Shown piece by piece: positions 45,830-54,039 of a stretch of DNA of 64,000 nt. The notes under the pieces were generated by a model, which did not search any database, was not told where the DNA came from, and saw only the letters and a list, made by a program, of their open reading frames with translations. The translations under genes were made by a program, and so were the position numbers. The stretch is from JACCZX01 sp963729165. GTDB taxonomy: Bacteria > Pseudomonadota > Gammaproteobacteria > Burkholderiales > Burkholderiaceae_F. Each line of letters starts with the position of its first letter. The stretch's first letter is position 1. The stretch covers positions 111,637 through 175,636 of the forward strand of contig CAVSMM010000012.1 of NCBI GenBank assembly GCA_963729165.1, given 5' to 3'.

Positions 45830-47173
45830 ATGCATCACGAAACGCACATCCTGCACCGCCAGTTGCGCGGCAATTATCCGGTTGCGGTAAGCGCGCAGGG
45901 CTGTTGGATCACCGATAGCGCCGGAAACAAATATCTCGACGCCTCTGGGGGTGCTGCGGTGTCGTGTCTGGGGCACGGTCATCCCGATGTGCTTGCAGCG
46001 ATGCACGCACAGATCGATCGCATCGCGTACGCGCACACGAGTTTCTTTTCGACCGAAGTTGCAGAGCAGCTGGCGGACATGCTGATCGCGTCCGCTCCCG
46101 CCGGCACCTCACACGCGTATCTAGTGTCCGGCGGCTCGGAAGCCATGGAGGCCGCGCTGAAGCTCGCGCGCCAGTATTTCGTGGAAAAGGGCGAGTCGCG
46201 GCGCGCGCGATTCATCGCACGCCGCAACAGTTATCACGGCAACACCCTCGGAGCGCTTGCGGTCGGTGGCAACCAGTGGCGCCGCCGGCAGTTCGCTCCG
46301 TTGCTGATCGACGTCGAGCACGTCTCGCCCACGTATGCGTATCGCGACCAGCGCGATGGCGAATCGGCCGAGCAATATGGCGAGCGCCTCGCGCAGGAAC
46401 TGCAGACGGCAGTCGATCGCATCGGCGGTGAAAACGTCATTGCATTCGTTGCGGAGACTGTCGGCGGTGCGACCAGCGGCGCACTGACTCCTCCGCCGGG
46501 TTACTTCAAACGCGTGCGCGAGATCTGCGATCGGCACGGCATGCTGTTGATTCTCGACGAAGTGATGTGCGGCATGGGTCGAACCGGCACGTTGCACGCA
46601 TGCGAACAGGAAGGCGTAGCGCCTGATCTGATGGCGATTGCGAAGGGACTCGGCGGCGGTTATCAACCGGTGGGTGCGGTGTTGATCGGCGCCAAGGTGA
46701 TCGATGCGATCGGCGCAGGCTCCGGTTTCTTCCAGCACGGTCACACGTACATCGGTCACCCGGTGGCATGCGCGGCTGCGCTTGCGGTCCAGCAGGTTCT
46801 CGCGCGCGATAAGCTGGTCGAGCGCTGCGCGCAGCAGGGCGCGCGACTGGGGGTGAGGCTGAGCGAAGCGTTTCGCGAACATCCCTACGTCGGCGATATC
46901 CGTGGACGCGGACTGTTTCAGGCTCTCGAGCTGGTGGCCGATCGCGCGACCAAGCAGGCGTTCGAACCCGCGCTCAAGCTCCACGCAAAGGTAAAGAAGG
47001 CGGCGATGGAAGCCGGCTTGATGTGCTATCCCATGGGCGGGACGATCGATGGCGCGCGCGGCGACCACTTGCTGCTCGCTCCACCCTTCATCATCTCTGA
47101 CGATGAGCTCGATCTGTTAATTCAGCGGCTGGGTCAGGCCGTGGATGCAGCGGTGCAGTCGGTCGGGCGTTAG
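45830..47173 (+). CDS. Class III PLP-dependent aminotransferase
   Basis: This 447-residue protein is of fold type I. It has GGAAVSCLGHGHPDV near the N terminus, LVSGGSEAMEAALKLARQY, LILDEVMCGMGRTG (cofactor-binding Asp) and the Schiff-base Lys272 in IAKGLGGGYQPVGAV. Class III members usually act on omega-amino groups or on 2-aminoacids with unusual side chains. It sits between the DadA-like gene and the TAXI transporter, suggesting use of the imported compound. Confidence 0.9.
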   Translation: MHHETHILHRQLRGNYPVAVSAQGCWITDSAGNKYLDASGGAAVSCLGHGHPDVLAAMHAQIDRIAYAHTSFFSTEVAEQLADMLIASAPAGTSHAYLVSGGSEAMEAALKLARQYFVEKGESRRARFIARRNSYHGNTLGALAVGGNQWRRRQFAPLLIDVEHVSPTYAYRDQRDGESAEQYGERLAQELQTAVDRIGGENVIAFVAETVGGATSGALTPPPGYFKRVREICDRHGMLLILDEVMCGMGRTGTLHACEQEGVAPDLMAIAKGLGGGYQPVGAVLIGAKVIDAIGAGSGFFQHGHTYIGHPVACAAALAVQQVLARDKLVERCAQQGARLGVRLSEAFREHPYVGDIRGRGLFQALELVADRATKQAFEPALKLHAKVKKAAMEAGLMCYPMGGTIDGARGDHLLLAPPFIISDDELDLLIQRLGQAVDAAVQSVGR

Positions 47174-47324
47174 GACACCTTTCTTTAACGGGAAGTGCGG
47201 CCGCATACGTTGGTAGGGTTTGCCATGCTGCCTCGTTGCCCACCGCCGGGCCGCTTGGTCTTGCGCCGCGCTGCCGCGACGCGTAACGTGCCCGCTCCTC
47301 TGCGGGGAATCTAGGAGACAGACG

Positions 47325-48311
47325 ATGAAGTTCAGAATTTCGATTTGCGCGGCTGCATTTGCGGGCGCATTTGTCACCGCTGCGACGTTGCCGGGCATTG
47401 CAGGCGCGCAGCAGCAGCGTTTTATAACGATCGGCACCGGCGGCGTGACAGGGGTCTATTACCCGGCCGGCGGTGCAATCTGCCGCATCGTTAATCGCGA
47501 TCGCGCCAAGCACGGGATGCGCTGCTCGGTCGAGTCCACCGGCGGTTCGGTTGCGAATGTGAATCTGCTGAAATCGGGCGAGCTTGAATTTGGTGTCGCG
47601 CAATCGGACGTGCAGTTTTTGGCGTCAAAGGGCCAGGGCGGTTTCCAGAAAGACGGTGCAGTGAGCGATTTGCGTGCAGTGTTCGCGCTGCATCCAGAGC
47701 CGTTCACGGTGCTTGCGCGCAAGGAATCGAACGTCACAAAGTTCGAAGACTTCAAAGGCAAGCGCTTCAACGTCGGAAATCCCGGATCGGGCACTCGTTC
47801 GTCAATGGAGGAACTGATCGGTGCGATGGGCTGGAAAATGGGTGACTTTGCACTGGCGTCGGAACTGCGCCCCGACGAGCACGGGTCGGCATTGTGCGAT
47901 GGCAAAATCGACGGATTTTTCTATGGCGTCGGTCACCCTTCGGCCAACATTCAAGATCCGACCACGATTTGCGGAGCGAAGCTGATCTCATTGACCGGCG
48001 CGGCAGTCGATAAGCTGGTTAAGGAAAAACCGTACTACGCGGTCGCAACAATCCCAGGTGGCATGTATCCGAACAATCCCAACCCGACAACAACGTTCGG
48101 CGTGCAGGCGACCGTTGTGTCGTCGGCCAAGGTGCCTGCCGATGTGGTCTACACGGTCACCAAAGCGGTGTTCGACAACCTCGACGAGTTCAAGAAGCTG
48201 CATCCGGCATTAGCCAACTTGAAGCCGGAGGACATGATCAAAAATGGCTTGTCTGCGCCGCTGCATGAAGGTGCGGTGCGGTATTACAAGGAAAAAGGCT
48301 GGATGAAGTAG
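47325..48311 (+). CDS. TAXI family TRAP transporter solute-binding protein
   Basis: This encodes 328 residues from ATG 47325, 5-6 nt after AGGAGA. The signal peptide ends at about GIAGAQ. ITIGTGGVTGVYYPAGGAIC, STGGSVANVNLLKSGELEFG and GNPGSGTRSSMEELI are the TAXI (TRAP-associated extracytoplasmic immunogenic) signatures. It captures a carboxylate or amino-acid-like substrate in the periplasm for the permease downstream. A series of strong hairpins follows the stop. Confidence 0.93.
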   Translation: MKFRISICAAAFAGAFVTAATLPGIAGAQQQRFITIGTGGVTGVYYPAGGAICRIVNRDRAKHGMRCSVESTGGSVANVNLLKSGELEFGVAQSDVQFLASKGQGGFQKDGAVSDLRAVFALHPEPFTVLARKESNVTKFEDFKGKRFNVGNPGSGTRSSMEELIGAMGWKMGDFALASELRPDEHGSALCDGKIDGFFYGVGHPSANIQDPTTICGAKLISLTGAAVDKLVKEKPYYAVATIPGGMYPNNPNPTTTFGVQATVVSSAKVPADVVYTVTKAVFDNLDEFKKLHPALANLKPEDMIKNGLSAPLHEGAVRYYKEKGWMK

Positions 48312-48312
48312 C

Positions 48313-48418
48313 GCAAATGCCGACGGGCCTTGCCCGCGGCATTTGCATCGTCGCGTCGAACGGACGGCTTTGCCGCCGATCAACGCGACGTAGCTCGACG
48401 GGCGGCTTGCCGCCCGTC
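48313..48418 (+). promoter_or_regulatory. Three consecutive intercistronic hairpins
   Basis: Directly after the binding-protein stop, GCAAATGCCG and CGGCATTTGC (48313-48346) close over CGGGC/GCCCG with one bulged A. Next, CGTCGCGT and ACGCGACG (48349-48390) enclose a smaller GGC/GCC stem. Last, GACGGGCGG and CCGCCCGTC (48397-48418) form a 9-bp stem with CTTG loop. No T-run follows. Such structures usually stabilise the upstream message and lower expression of the downstream gene. Confidence 0.65.
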
Positions 48419-48435
48419 TGTGCTTTGGGGGAGCG

Positions 48436-51078
48436 ATGGACCATAAGAAACTGGAAGACAACGTCGCGCCGACTGCAGAGATGCAGCTGGGCGAATTGGA
48501 TAAAGTCAAACAGCTCGTCGTCGATGCCGACCTGGGCGGGCGCTCGACCGTCGGAGTGCACGGGAAGGTCATGCTCGGCGTCGGCCTGGCTTGGGTGATC
48601 TTCCAGCTCTGGTACGCATCGCCGCTGCCGTTTGTGATTCGCTTCGGCGTGTTCAACGACACCGAGGCGCGCTCCATCCATTTGGCGACGGGGCTGTTTC
48701 TCGCGTTTCTTGCGTTTCCGGCGAGCAGGCGCTCGCCACGCGACCACGTGCCGGTGCTCGATTGGATCTTCGCTTTTGCGGGGGCGTTTGCCGCGGGCTA
48801 TCTTTATTTGTTCTACAACGAGCTCGCGACGCGGCCCGGTGCGCCCACTCAATTTGACGTGGTCGTTGGCGTGGTCGGCATTCTGTTGCTGCTCGAAGCC
48901 ACGCGGCGCGCAGTCGGCTTGCCGATGGCGGTGCTGGCAGTGATTTTTCTTCTGTATGTACTCGGCGGCGCGCATCTACCCGATGTGATCGCGCACAAAG
49001 GCGCGTCGATACCGCGCACGATTTCTCATATGTGGCTCGTTACTGAAGGCGTCTTCGGTATCGCGCTAGGCGTATCGGTGGCGTTCATCTTCGTCTTCGT
49101 GTTGTTCGGCACGCTGCTCGATCGTGCCGGCGGCGGCAACTACATGATGCAAGTGAGCTTTGCACTGTTGGGACATATGCGTGGCGGGCCGGCAAAAGTC
49201 GCGGTCGTGTCCTCCGCATTGAACGGTCTGATCTCGGGCTCATCGGTGAGCAACGTCGTATCCGGCGGCATCTTCACGATTCCGCTGATGAAGAAGGCCG
49301 GCTACGGCGGCGTCAAGGCGGCCGCGATCGAAACGTCGTCATCGGTCAACGGGCAGATCATGCCGCCGGTGATGGGCGCCGCGGCCTTCCTGATGGTCGA
49401 GTACGTCGGGATTCCTTATTCGGAAATCATCCGGCACGCCTTCATTCCTGCGGTGATCAGCTATATCGCTCTGTTCTACATCGTGCATCTTGAGGCGATG
49501 CGGCTCGGCATGGAGCCAATGGCGAAAGTGCGCGAGCGGACCGCCGGCGCAGCACTGCTCGCGTGGGCGCTTGGGCTGGCGGGAACGATCGCTGCGATCG
49601 GCGCGATCTACTACGTTGCGATCGGCACGCAGATGGTCTTCGGTGCTGCGGCCCCTTGGATTCTTGGCGCCCTGCTGCTCGCGCTTTACATCTACAGCAC
49701 CTGGGTTGCCGCGCGTGAGCCCGATCTGCCGCTCGATATCGATATCGACAACCCGGTGTTGCCGCCCGCGTGGCCGACGGTTAAAGCCGGGATGCACTTC
49801 CTGATTCCGATCGGTGTGCTGCTGTGGTGTTTGATGGTGGAAGAGCTGTCACCGGGTCTGTCTGCGTTCTACGCGATCGTCGCGCAGGTCCTCTTGATGA
49901 CGACACAGCGTCCGATGATCGAGTTCTTCAGGGGCAAGAAAAGCTTCGGCACCGAATTCAAGCGTGGAGTCGGTGAGGTTATCCACGGTTGCAACGATGG
50001 CGCACGCAACATGATCGGCATCGCGGTCGCCACCGGCTGCGCCGGCCTGATCGTCGGCGCGATCACGTTGACGGGGCTGGGTTTGCGCATGACCGACTTC
50101 GTCGAGCTCGTTTCAGGCGGCAACGTGATGGTGATGCTGCTGTTTACCGCGTTTGTCTGCCTGGTGCTTGGCATGGGCGTGCCGACAACGGCCAACTACA
50201 TCCTGGTCGCGACGCTGATGGCGCCGGTGATCGTCGAGCTCGGCGCGCAATCCGGTCTGGTAATTCCGCTGATCGCGGTGCATCTGTTCGTCTTTTATTA
50301 CGGGATCATGGGCGACATCACTCCGCCTGTGGGTCTTGCCAGCTTCGCGGCGGCCGCGATTGCAAAGGAGGATCCAATTCAGGTCGGCATCCAGGGTTCG
50401 GTCTACGCGCTGCGCACCGTTCTGCTGCCGTTCATTTGGATTTTTAACCCGGCGCTGCTTCTGATCGACATTCATGGCTGGTGGGAAGCCGCGCTGGTCG
50501 CATCGACGGCGACGATCGCGTCGCTGACGTTCGCCGCCGCGACTCTTGGGTGGTTGCGTACCAAGTGTCGATGGTGGGAGGTCGTGCTGCTGCTGATCGC
50601 CACTTTCATATTGTTCCGCCCCGACTGGTTCGCCGACCTCATCGCACCCGAGTACACGGACGCACCCGCCGGCCGCTTCTACGAGATCGCCAGCAGCCTG
50701 GACACAGGTGATCGGCTGGTTTTCGTGATCAAGGGGCAGACGATGGAGGGTGAGGATCTGAACAAGACCGTCGCTGTGCAGCTCGGTCCACGCACTGGCG
50801 ATGGAAAGAACCCGGCGGTTGATTCGCGCAAGCGATTGGCCGACGCGGGTTTAACCGTCAGCGGCTTGGGTGAACAACTGCAAGTCAGTGCAGTGCGGTT
50901 CGGCAGCCGCGCCGCGAAGGCGCGAATTGAGCAGGGCTATGACATCGTGTCGGTCAAGGTGCCAAACGAGCGCATCAGCGCGCACTGGTTTTATTTGCCC
51001 GGCCTGGCGATTGCGATACTTGTCTGGCTGATGCAAGGCTGGCGCATGCGTCGGCAGCTAGCACTTCAGCCGGTGTGA
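48436..51078 (+). CDS. TRAP transporter fused permease (DctQ-DctM type)
   Basis: This encodes 880 residues from ATG 48436 after GGGGGAG. The N-terminal ~170 residues hold four helices equivalent to the small DctQ subunit, followed by the large DctM-like domain (GGPAKVAVVSSALNGLISGSS and GQIMPPVMGAAAFLMVEYVG). A second internally similar half follows (NMIGIAVATGCAGLIVGAIT and MGVPTTANYILVATLMAPVI). The C-terminal ~170 residues are the extra domain common in TAXI-linked fused permeases, with a last membrane helix. It drives secondary, ion-coupled uptake at the inner membrane. Confidence 0.93.
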   Translation: MDHKKLEDNVAPTAEMQLGELDKVKQLVVDADLGGRSTVGVHGKVMLGVGLAWVIFQLWYASPLPFVIRFGVFNDTEARSIHLATGLFLAFLAFPASRRSPRDHVPVLDWIFAFAGAFAAGYLYLFYNELATRPGAPTQFDVVVGVVGILLLLEATRRAVGLPMAVLAVIFLLYVLGGAHLPDVIAHKGASIPRTISHMWLVTEGVFGIALGVSVAFIFVFVLFGTLLDRAGGGNYMMQVSFALLGHMRGGPAKVAVVSSALNGLISGSSVSNVVSGGIFTIPLMKKAGYGGVKAAAIETSSSVNGQIMPPVMGAAAFLMVEYVGIPYSEIIRHAFIPAVISYIALFYIVHLEAMRLGMEPMAKVRERTAGAALLAWALGLAGTIAAIGAIYYVAIGTQMVFGAAAPWILGALLLALYIYSTWVAAREPDLPLDIDIDNPVLPPAWPTVKAGMHFLIPIGVLLWCLMVEELSPGLSAFYAIVAQVLLMTTQRPMIEFFRGKKSFGTEFKRGVGEVIHGCNDGARNMIGIAVATGCAGLIVGAITLTGLGLRMTDFVELVSGGNVMVMLLFTAFVCLVLGMGVPTTANYILVATLMAPVIVELGAQSGLVIPLIAVHLFVFYYGIMGDITPPVGLASFAAAAIAKEDPIQVGIQGSVYALRTVLLPFIWIFNPALLLIDIHGWWEAALVASTATIASLTFAAATLGWLRTKCRWWEVVLLLIATFILFRPDWFADLIAPEYTDAPAGRFYEIASSLDTGDRLVFVIKGQTMEGEDLNKTVAVQLGPRTGDGKNPAVDSRKRLADAGLTVSGLGEQLQVSAVRFGSRAAKARIEQGYDIVSVKVPNERISAHWFYLPGLAIAILVWLMQGWRMRRQLALQPV

Positions 51079-51141
51079 GTCCGAAAGAATTCCTTGCTGG
51101 TTGAACGCACCTGCTCGTTCTAACGAAAGTCAAAAGACCTT

Positions 51142-51552
51142 ATGGCAACTCGTCGAAGGCGCGCTCAATCGTCACTCGCGGTCAAGGCAGCAGAACTTGC
51201 GTTTGCGGTGCCGCAGGTCGTCGCGCACCGCGTCACTCGCATGGCGCTTTCGGGTCGCACGCCTTCCGCCCGCGACCGCACGGAGTTTCAGCGTATGGTG
51301 GCCGAAAAGAACGCGGCGTTCGTTGAGTCGTGGAGCGCAATGGCCGTGCAAGTCGTGCTGGCAAACCAGGCGCTGGCAGCCTCGTTCTTCAAGTCCTTTT
51401 TGGGCGTCACGCGCGGCAAGAAACCGTCTGCCGCTCGATCGGCAGCACAGTTTCAGCGCGCTGCGCTTGGCGTTCTCGGCAAGGGGCTCGCACCTGTGCA
51501 CAGAACGGCGACTGCCAACGCCAAGCGTCTTGGTCGCACAAAACTTCGCTAG
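51142..51552 (+). CDS. Polyhydroxyalkanoate granule-associated phasin-like protein
   Basis: This encodes 136 residues. The basic head is MATRRRRAQSSLAVKAAELA, followed by amphipathic helices with QVVAHRVTRMALSG and EFQRMVAEKNAAFVESW. I recognise this as the short granule-associated phasin of Burkholderiales. Phasins coat polyhydroxyalkanoate granules. Its place just after a transporter gene suggests chance or carbon-storage coupling. Confidence 0.7.
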   Translation: MATRRRRAQSSLAVKAAELAFAVPQVVAHRVTRMALSGRTPSARDRTEFQRMVAEKNAAFVESWSAMAVQVVLANQALAASFFKSFLGVTRGKKPSAARSAAQFQRAALGVLGKGLAPVHRTATANAKRLGRTKLR

Positions 51553-51566
51553 AAAAGAGGTTGATC

Positions 51567-51941
51567 ATGGCAAGCAATGCTGTCGGTTGGTTTGAAATCT
51601 ATGTGCAAGACATGAATCGGGCCAGAGCGTTCTATGAGTCTGTCTTCAAGGCTCAATTGCAGAAATTAGAGAACCCCGGCGGCCTCGAGATGTGGGCTTT
51701 TCCGATGCAGCCCGAAGCCAACGGTGCAGCGGGGGCTCTGATCCAAATGGAAGGCTTTCCATCAGGGGGCAACAGCACGATTGTGTACTTCATCTGCGCG
51801 GACTGCGCGGTCGAGGCGAAGCGTGCTTCAACGCAAGGCGGCAAGATTTTCAAAGAAAAATTTTCTATCGGGCAGCACGGCTTCATCGCCTTGGTGACCG
51901 ACACCGAGGGCAACATGATTGGCCTGCACTCGATGAGCTAG
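51567..51941 (+). CDS. VOC (glyoxalase/dioxygenase superfamily) protein
   Basis: This encodes 124 residues from ATG 51567, after AAGAGG. Two beta-alpha-beta-beta-beta modules are visible: VGWFEIYVQDMNRARAFYESVF near the start, and GQHGFIALVTDTEGNMIGLHS at the end. Metal ligands typical of glyoxalase I are only partly present (Glu in the first strand, His in the last), so the catalytic activity is uncertain. Confidence 0.85.
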   Translation: MASNAVGWFEIYVQDMNRARAFYESVFKAQLQKLENPGGLEMWAFPMQPEANGAAGALIQMEGFPSGGNSTIVYFICADCAVEAKRASTQGGKIFKEKFSIGQHGFIALVTDTEGNMIGLHSMS

Positions 51942-51964
51942 AGGTTGCGTCTGGCATCCGCACG

Positions 51965-52492
51965 ATGAAGACATCCGACTGGTCGGTGCGACGCCTGCAC
52001 GCGCTCGATGACGCTCAGATCGATCAGCTTGCCGCCGTGTTGAGCGATTGCGTTGACGGTGGTGCGTCGGTGAGTTTCATGCGTCCATTGACGCACGAGC
52101 GGGCCGTTGCGTTCTGGCGTGGCGTTGCGCAAGGCGTTGCCGCCGGCGAGCGAGCGCTGCTGGTTGCCGAAGATGCAGATGGAATTTGCGGCACCGTGCA
52201 CCTCGTCCTCAACCAGCCCGAGAATCAGCCGCACCGCGCAGAGCTGTCGAAGATGCTGGTGCATCGGCGCGCCCGCTGCCGCGGTGTCGGGGCCGCGCTA
52301 TTGCAGGCGGCCGAAGACACGGCGCGCGATTGCGCAAAATCGTTGCTGGTGCTCGATACCGCGAGTGACGAAGCCAAGCGCCTGTACGAGCGGCGGGGCT
52401 GGACCCGTGTCGGTGTAATTCCCGGTTATGCGCTGCTGCCCGAGGGTGGGCTCTGCGCCACGACGCTGTACTACCGCGATCTCGGCGCTTAG
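51965..52492 (+). CDS. GNAT family N-acetyltransferase
   Basis: This encodes 175 residues from ATG 51965. The acetyl-CoA pyrophosphate loop corresponds to HRRARCRGVGAALLQAAED, followed by LLVLDTASDEAKRLYERRGW, a standard GNAT motif A/B region. The substrate is unknown. It begins 23 bp after the VOC gene and is followed by the fumarase-like genes. Confidence 0.87.
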   Translation: MKTSDWSVRRLHALDDAQIDQLAAVLSDCVDGGASVSFMRPLTHERAVAFWRGVAQGVAAGERALLVAEDADGICGTVHLVLNQPENQPHRAELSKMLVHRRARCRGVGAALLQAAEDTARDCAKSLLVLDTASDEAKRLYERRGWTRVGVIPGYALLPEGGLCATTLYYRDLGA

Positions 52493-52544
52493 CGCAGCGC
52501 GATCGCTTCGGGCACTGCGCCGTGCAGCGCGTACGATCCACACG

Positions 52545-53420
52545 ATGCTGAAGATCGATATTGCGCAAGTCGAGACGGCCGCCAAGGAGCTGTACGTGCG
52601 GGCGCTCAAGCAGTTGCCGCCGGACATCAAGGCGGGATTCGCACGCTTATCCGCGAGCGAAACGGAGTCGACCGCGCAGCGGGTGCTCGGCACGATGGTG
52701 TCGAACATCGCGGTAGCGGAGCGGACCGATAACCTGCTGTGTCAGGACACCGGCATTCCGATCTACAACGTCACGATCGGGCGCGATGTCGCGGTCGACG
52801 GTGCGCAGCTGAAGCAGGCGATAAGACGCGGCTGCGAGCGCGCCACACGCGAGCTACCGTTTCGCTCGTCGATCGTGCATCCGATCACTCGCGTCAATGA
52901 GCAGACCTCGTGCGGGCCCGGCGTGCCGGTGATCCATTTCGATTTCGATGCGAGTGACGAGCTATCGATCGAAATGATTCCGAAGGGCTCCGGGTCGGAG
53001 AACAACTCATTTCTGAAGATGGCGATTCCGGCAGACGGAGTCGATGCGATCAAGACCTTCGTGATCGACTGCGTGCTGAATGCCGGCGGAAGGACATGTC
53101 CGCCGACGATCGTCGGTGTCGGTATCGGCGGCACCGCCGACCTGTGCGTGCATCTCGCCAAGCGTGCGGCCGTACGCGCGCTGGGTTCGACGTGCACAGA
53201 TCCCGAGGGTGCGAAGCTCGAAGCGGCATTGACCGGCGCGGTGAACTCACTCGGCGTCGGGCCCCAGGGGCTCGGCGGCGACAGCACGGCCTTCGCAGTG
53301 CATGTCGAGCTTGCGGCCACACACATCACGATGAATCCGGTGGCGGTCAACATGCAATGTCATTCCGCTCGGCGAGCGCGTGCCACGTTCAGCGCTCGCG
53401 GCGTCGAGTACGGCTTTTGA
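52545..53420 (+). CDS. Class I fumarase/tartrate dehydratase alpha subunit
   Basis: This encodes 291 residues from ATG 52545. The iron-sulfur dehydratase signatures are LLCQDTGIPIYN (first cluster Cys), NEQTSCGPGVPVIHF and GGRTCPPTIVGVGIGGTADL. The 291-residue length is that of the separate alpha chain (TtdA/FumA N-terminal type). Together with the next gene it would form an oxygen-sensitive [4Fe-4S] hydro-lyase converting a 2-hydroxydicarboxylate (malate or tartrate type) to the unsaturated or oxo acid. Confidence 0.92.
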   Translation: MLKIDIAQVETAAKELYVRALKQLPPDIKAGFARLSASETESTAQRVLGTMVSNIAVAERTDNLLCQDTGIPIYNVTIGRDVAVDGAQLKQAIRRGCERATRELPFRSSIVHPITRVNEQTSCGPGVPVIHFDFDASDELSIEMIPKGSGSENNSFLKMAIPADGVDAIKTFVIDCVLNAGGRTCPPTIVGVGIGGTADLCVHLAKRAAVRALGSTCTDPEGAKLEAALTGAVNSLGVGPQGLGGDSTAFAVHVELAATHITMNPVAVNMQCHSARRARATFSARGVEYGF

Positions 53421-53422
53421 GC

Positions 53423-54034
53423 ATGGCGCACTACGAGCTCACTACGCCGATCACCGAGCAGCAGGCCCGTGCGCTGCGCGTCAATGACACCGTCACGCTG
53501 CAGAAAACACTATTTGGTCTGCGCGACGCGACGCTGATTCACCTGTTCGATCGCGGGCGCACGACGCGTTTAGATCTGCGTGGACACGCGGTGGTTCACA
53601 CCGCGCCCAACGCGAAGCAGGTGCCGCGCTCGGACGAACATCCCGCCGGCTATGCGCCGTTGTGCATCGGCACGACAACGTCTGCGCGGATGGAGCGCTT
53701 CACGCACGGCCTGATGTCGGCGCATGGCGTGCGCATCATCATCGGCAAAGGTGGCATGGGCAATCAAACACTCGCCGCCTTCAGCGAAATGGGGGGCGCG
53801 TATCTGGCGGTTGTCGGCGGCGCCGCCGCGCTCCAAACGACGTGGATCGAGCGCATTGAAGACGTCGATCTTGACGATCTGAATCCGGAATCGCTGTGGC
53901 GCTTCGCGATCCGCGACTTCGGGCCGTTGCTGGTCGCAATGGACAGCCACGGCGCGAGCCTGTACGACGCGATAGCCAGCGATGCGCAAGCGCGGCGCGC
54001 GGACGTGCTGCGATCACTCGGCGTGAAGGCCTGA
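53423..54034 (+). CDS. Class I fumarase/tartrate dehydratase beta subunit
   Basis: This encodes 203 residues from ATG 53423, 2 bp after the alpha stop. YELTTPITEQQARALRVNDTV, LRGHAVVHTAP, GTTTSARMERFTHGLMSAHG and IIIGKGGMG are typical of fumarase C-terminal (beta) domains. It is the obligate partner of the preceding subunit. Confidence 0.93.
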   Translation: MAHYELTTPITEQQARALRVNDTVTLQKTLFGLRDATLIHLFDRGRTTRLDLRGHAVVHTAPNAKQVPRSDEHPAGYAPLCIGTTTSARMERFTHGLMSAHGVRIIIGKGGMGNQTLAAFSEMGGAYLAVVGGAAALQTTWIERIEDVDLDDLNPESLWRFAIRDFGPLLVAMDSHGASLYDAIASDAQARRADVLRSLGVKA

Positions 54035-54039
54035 GAAGA

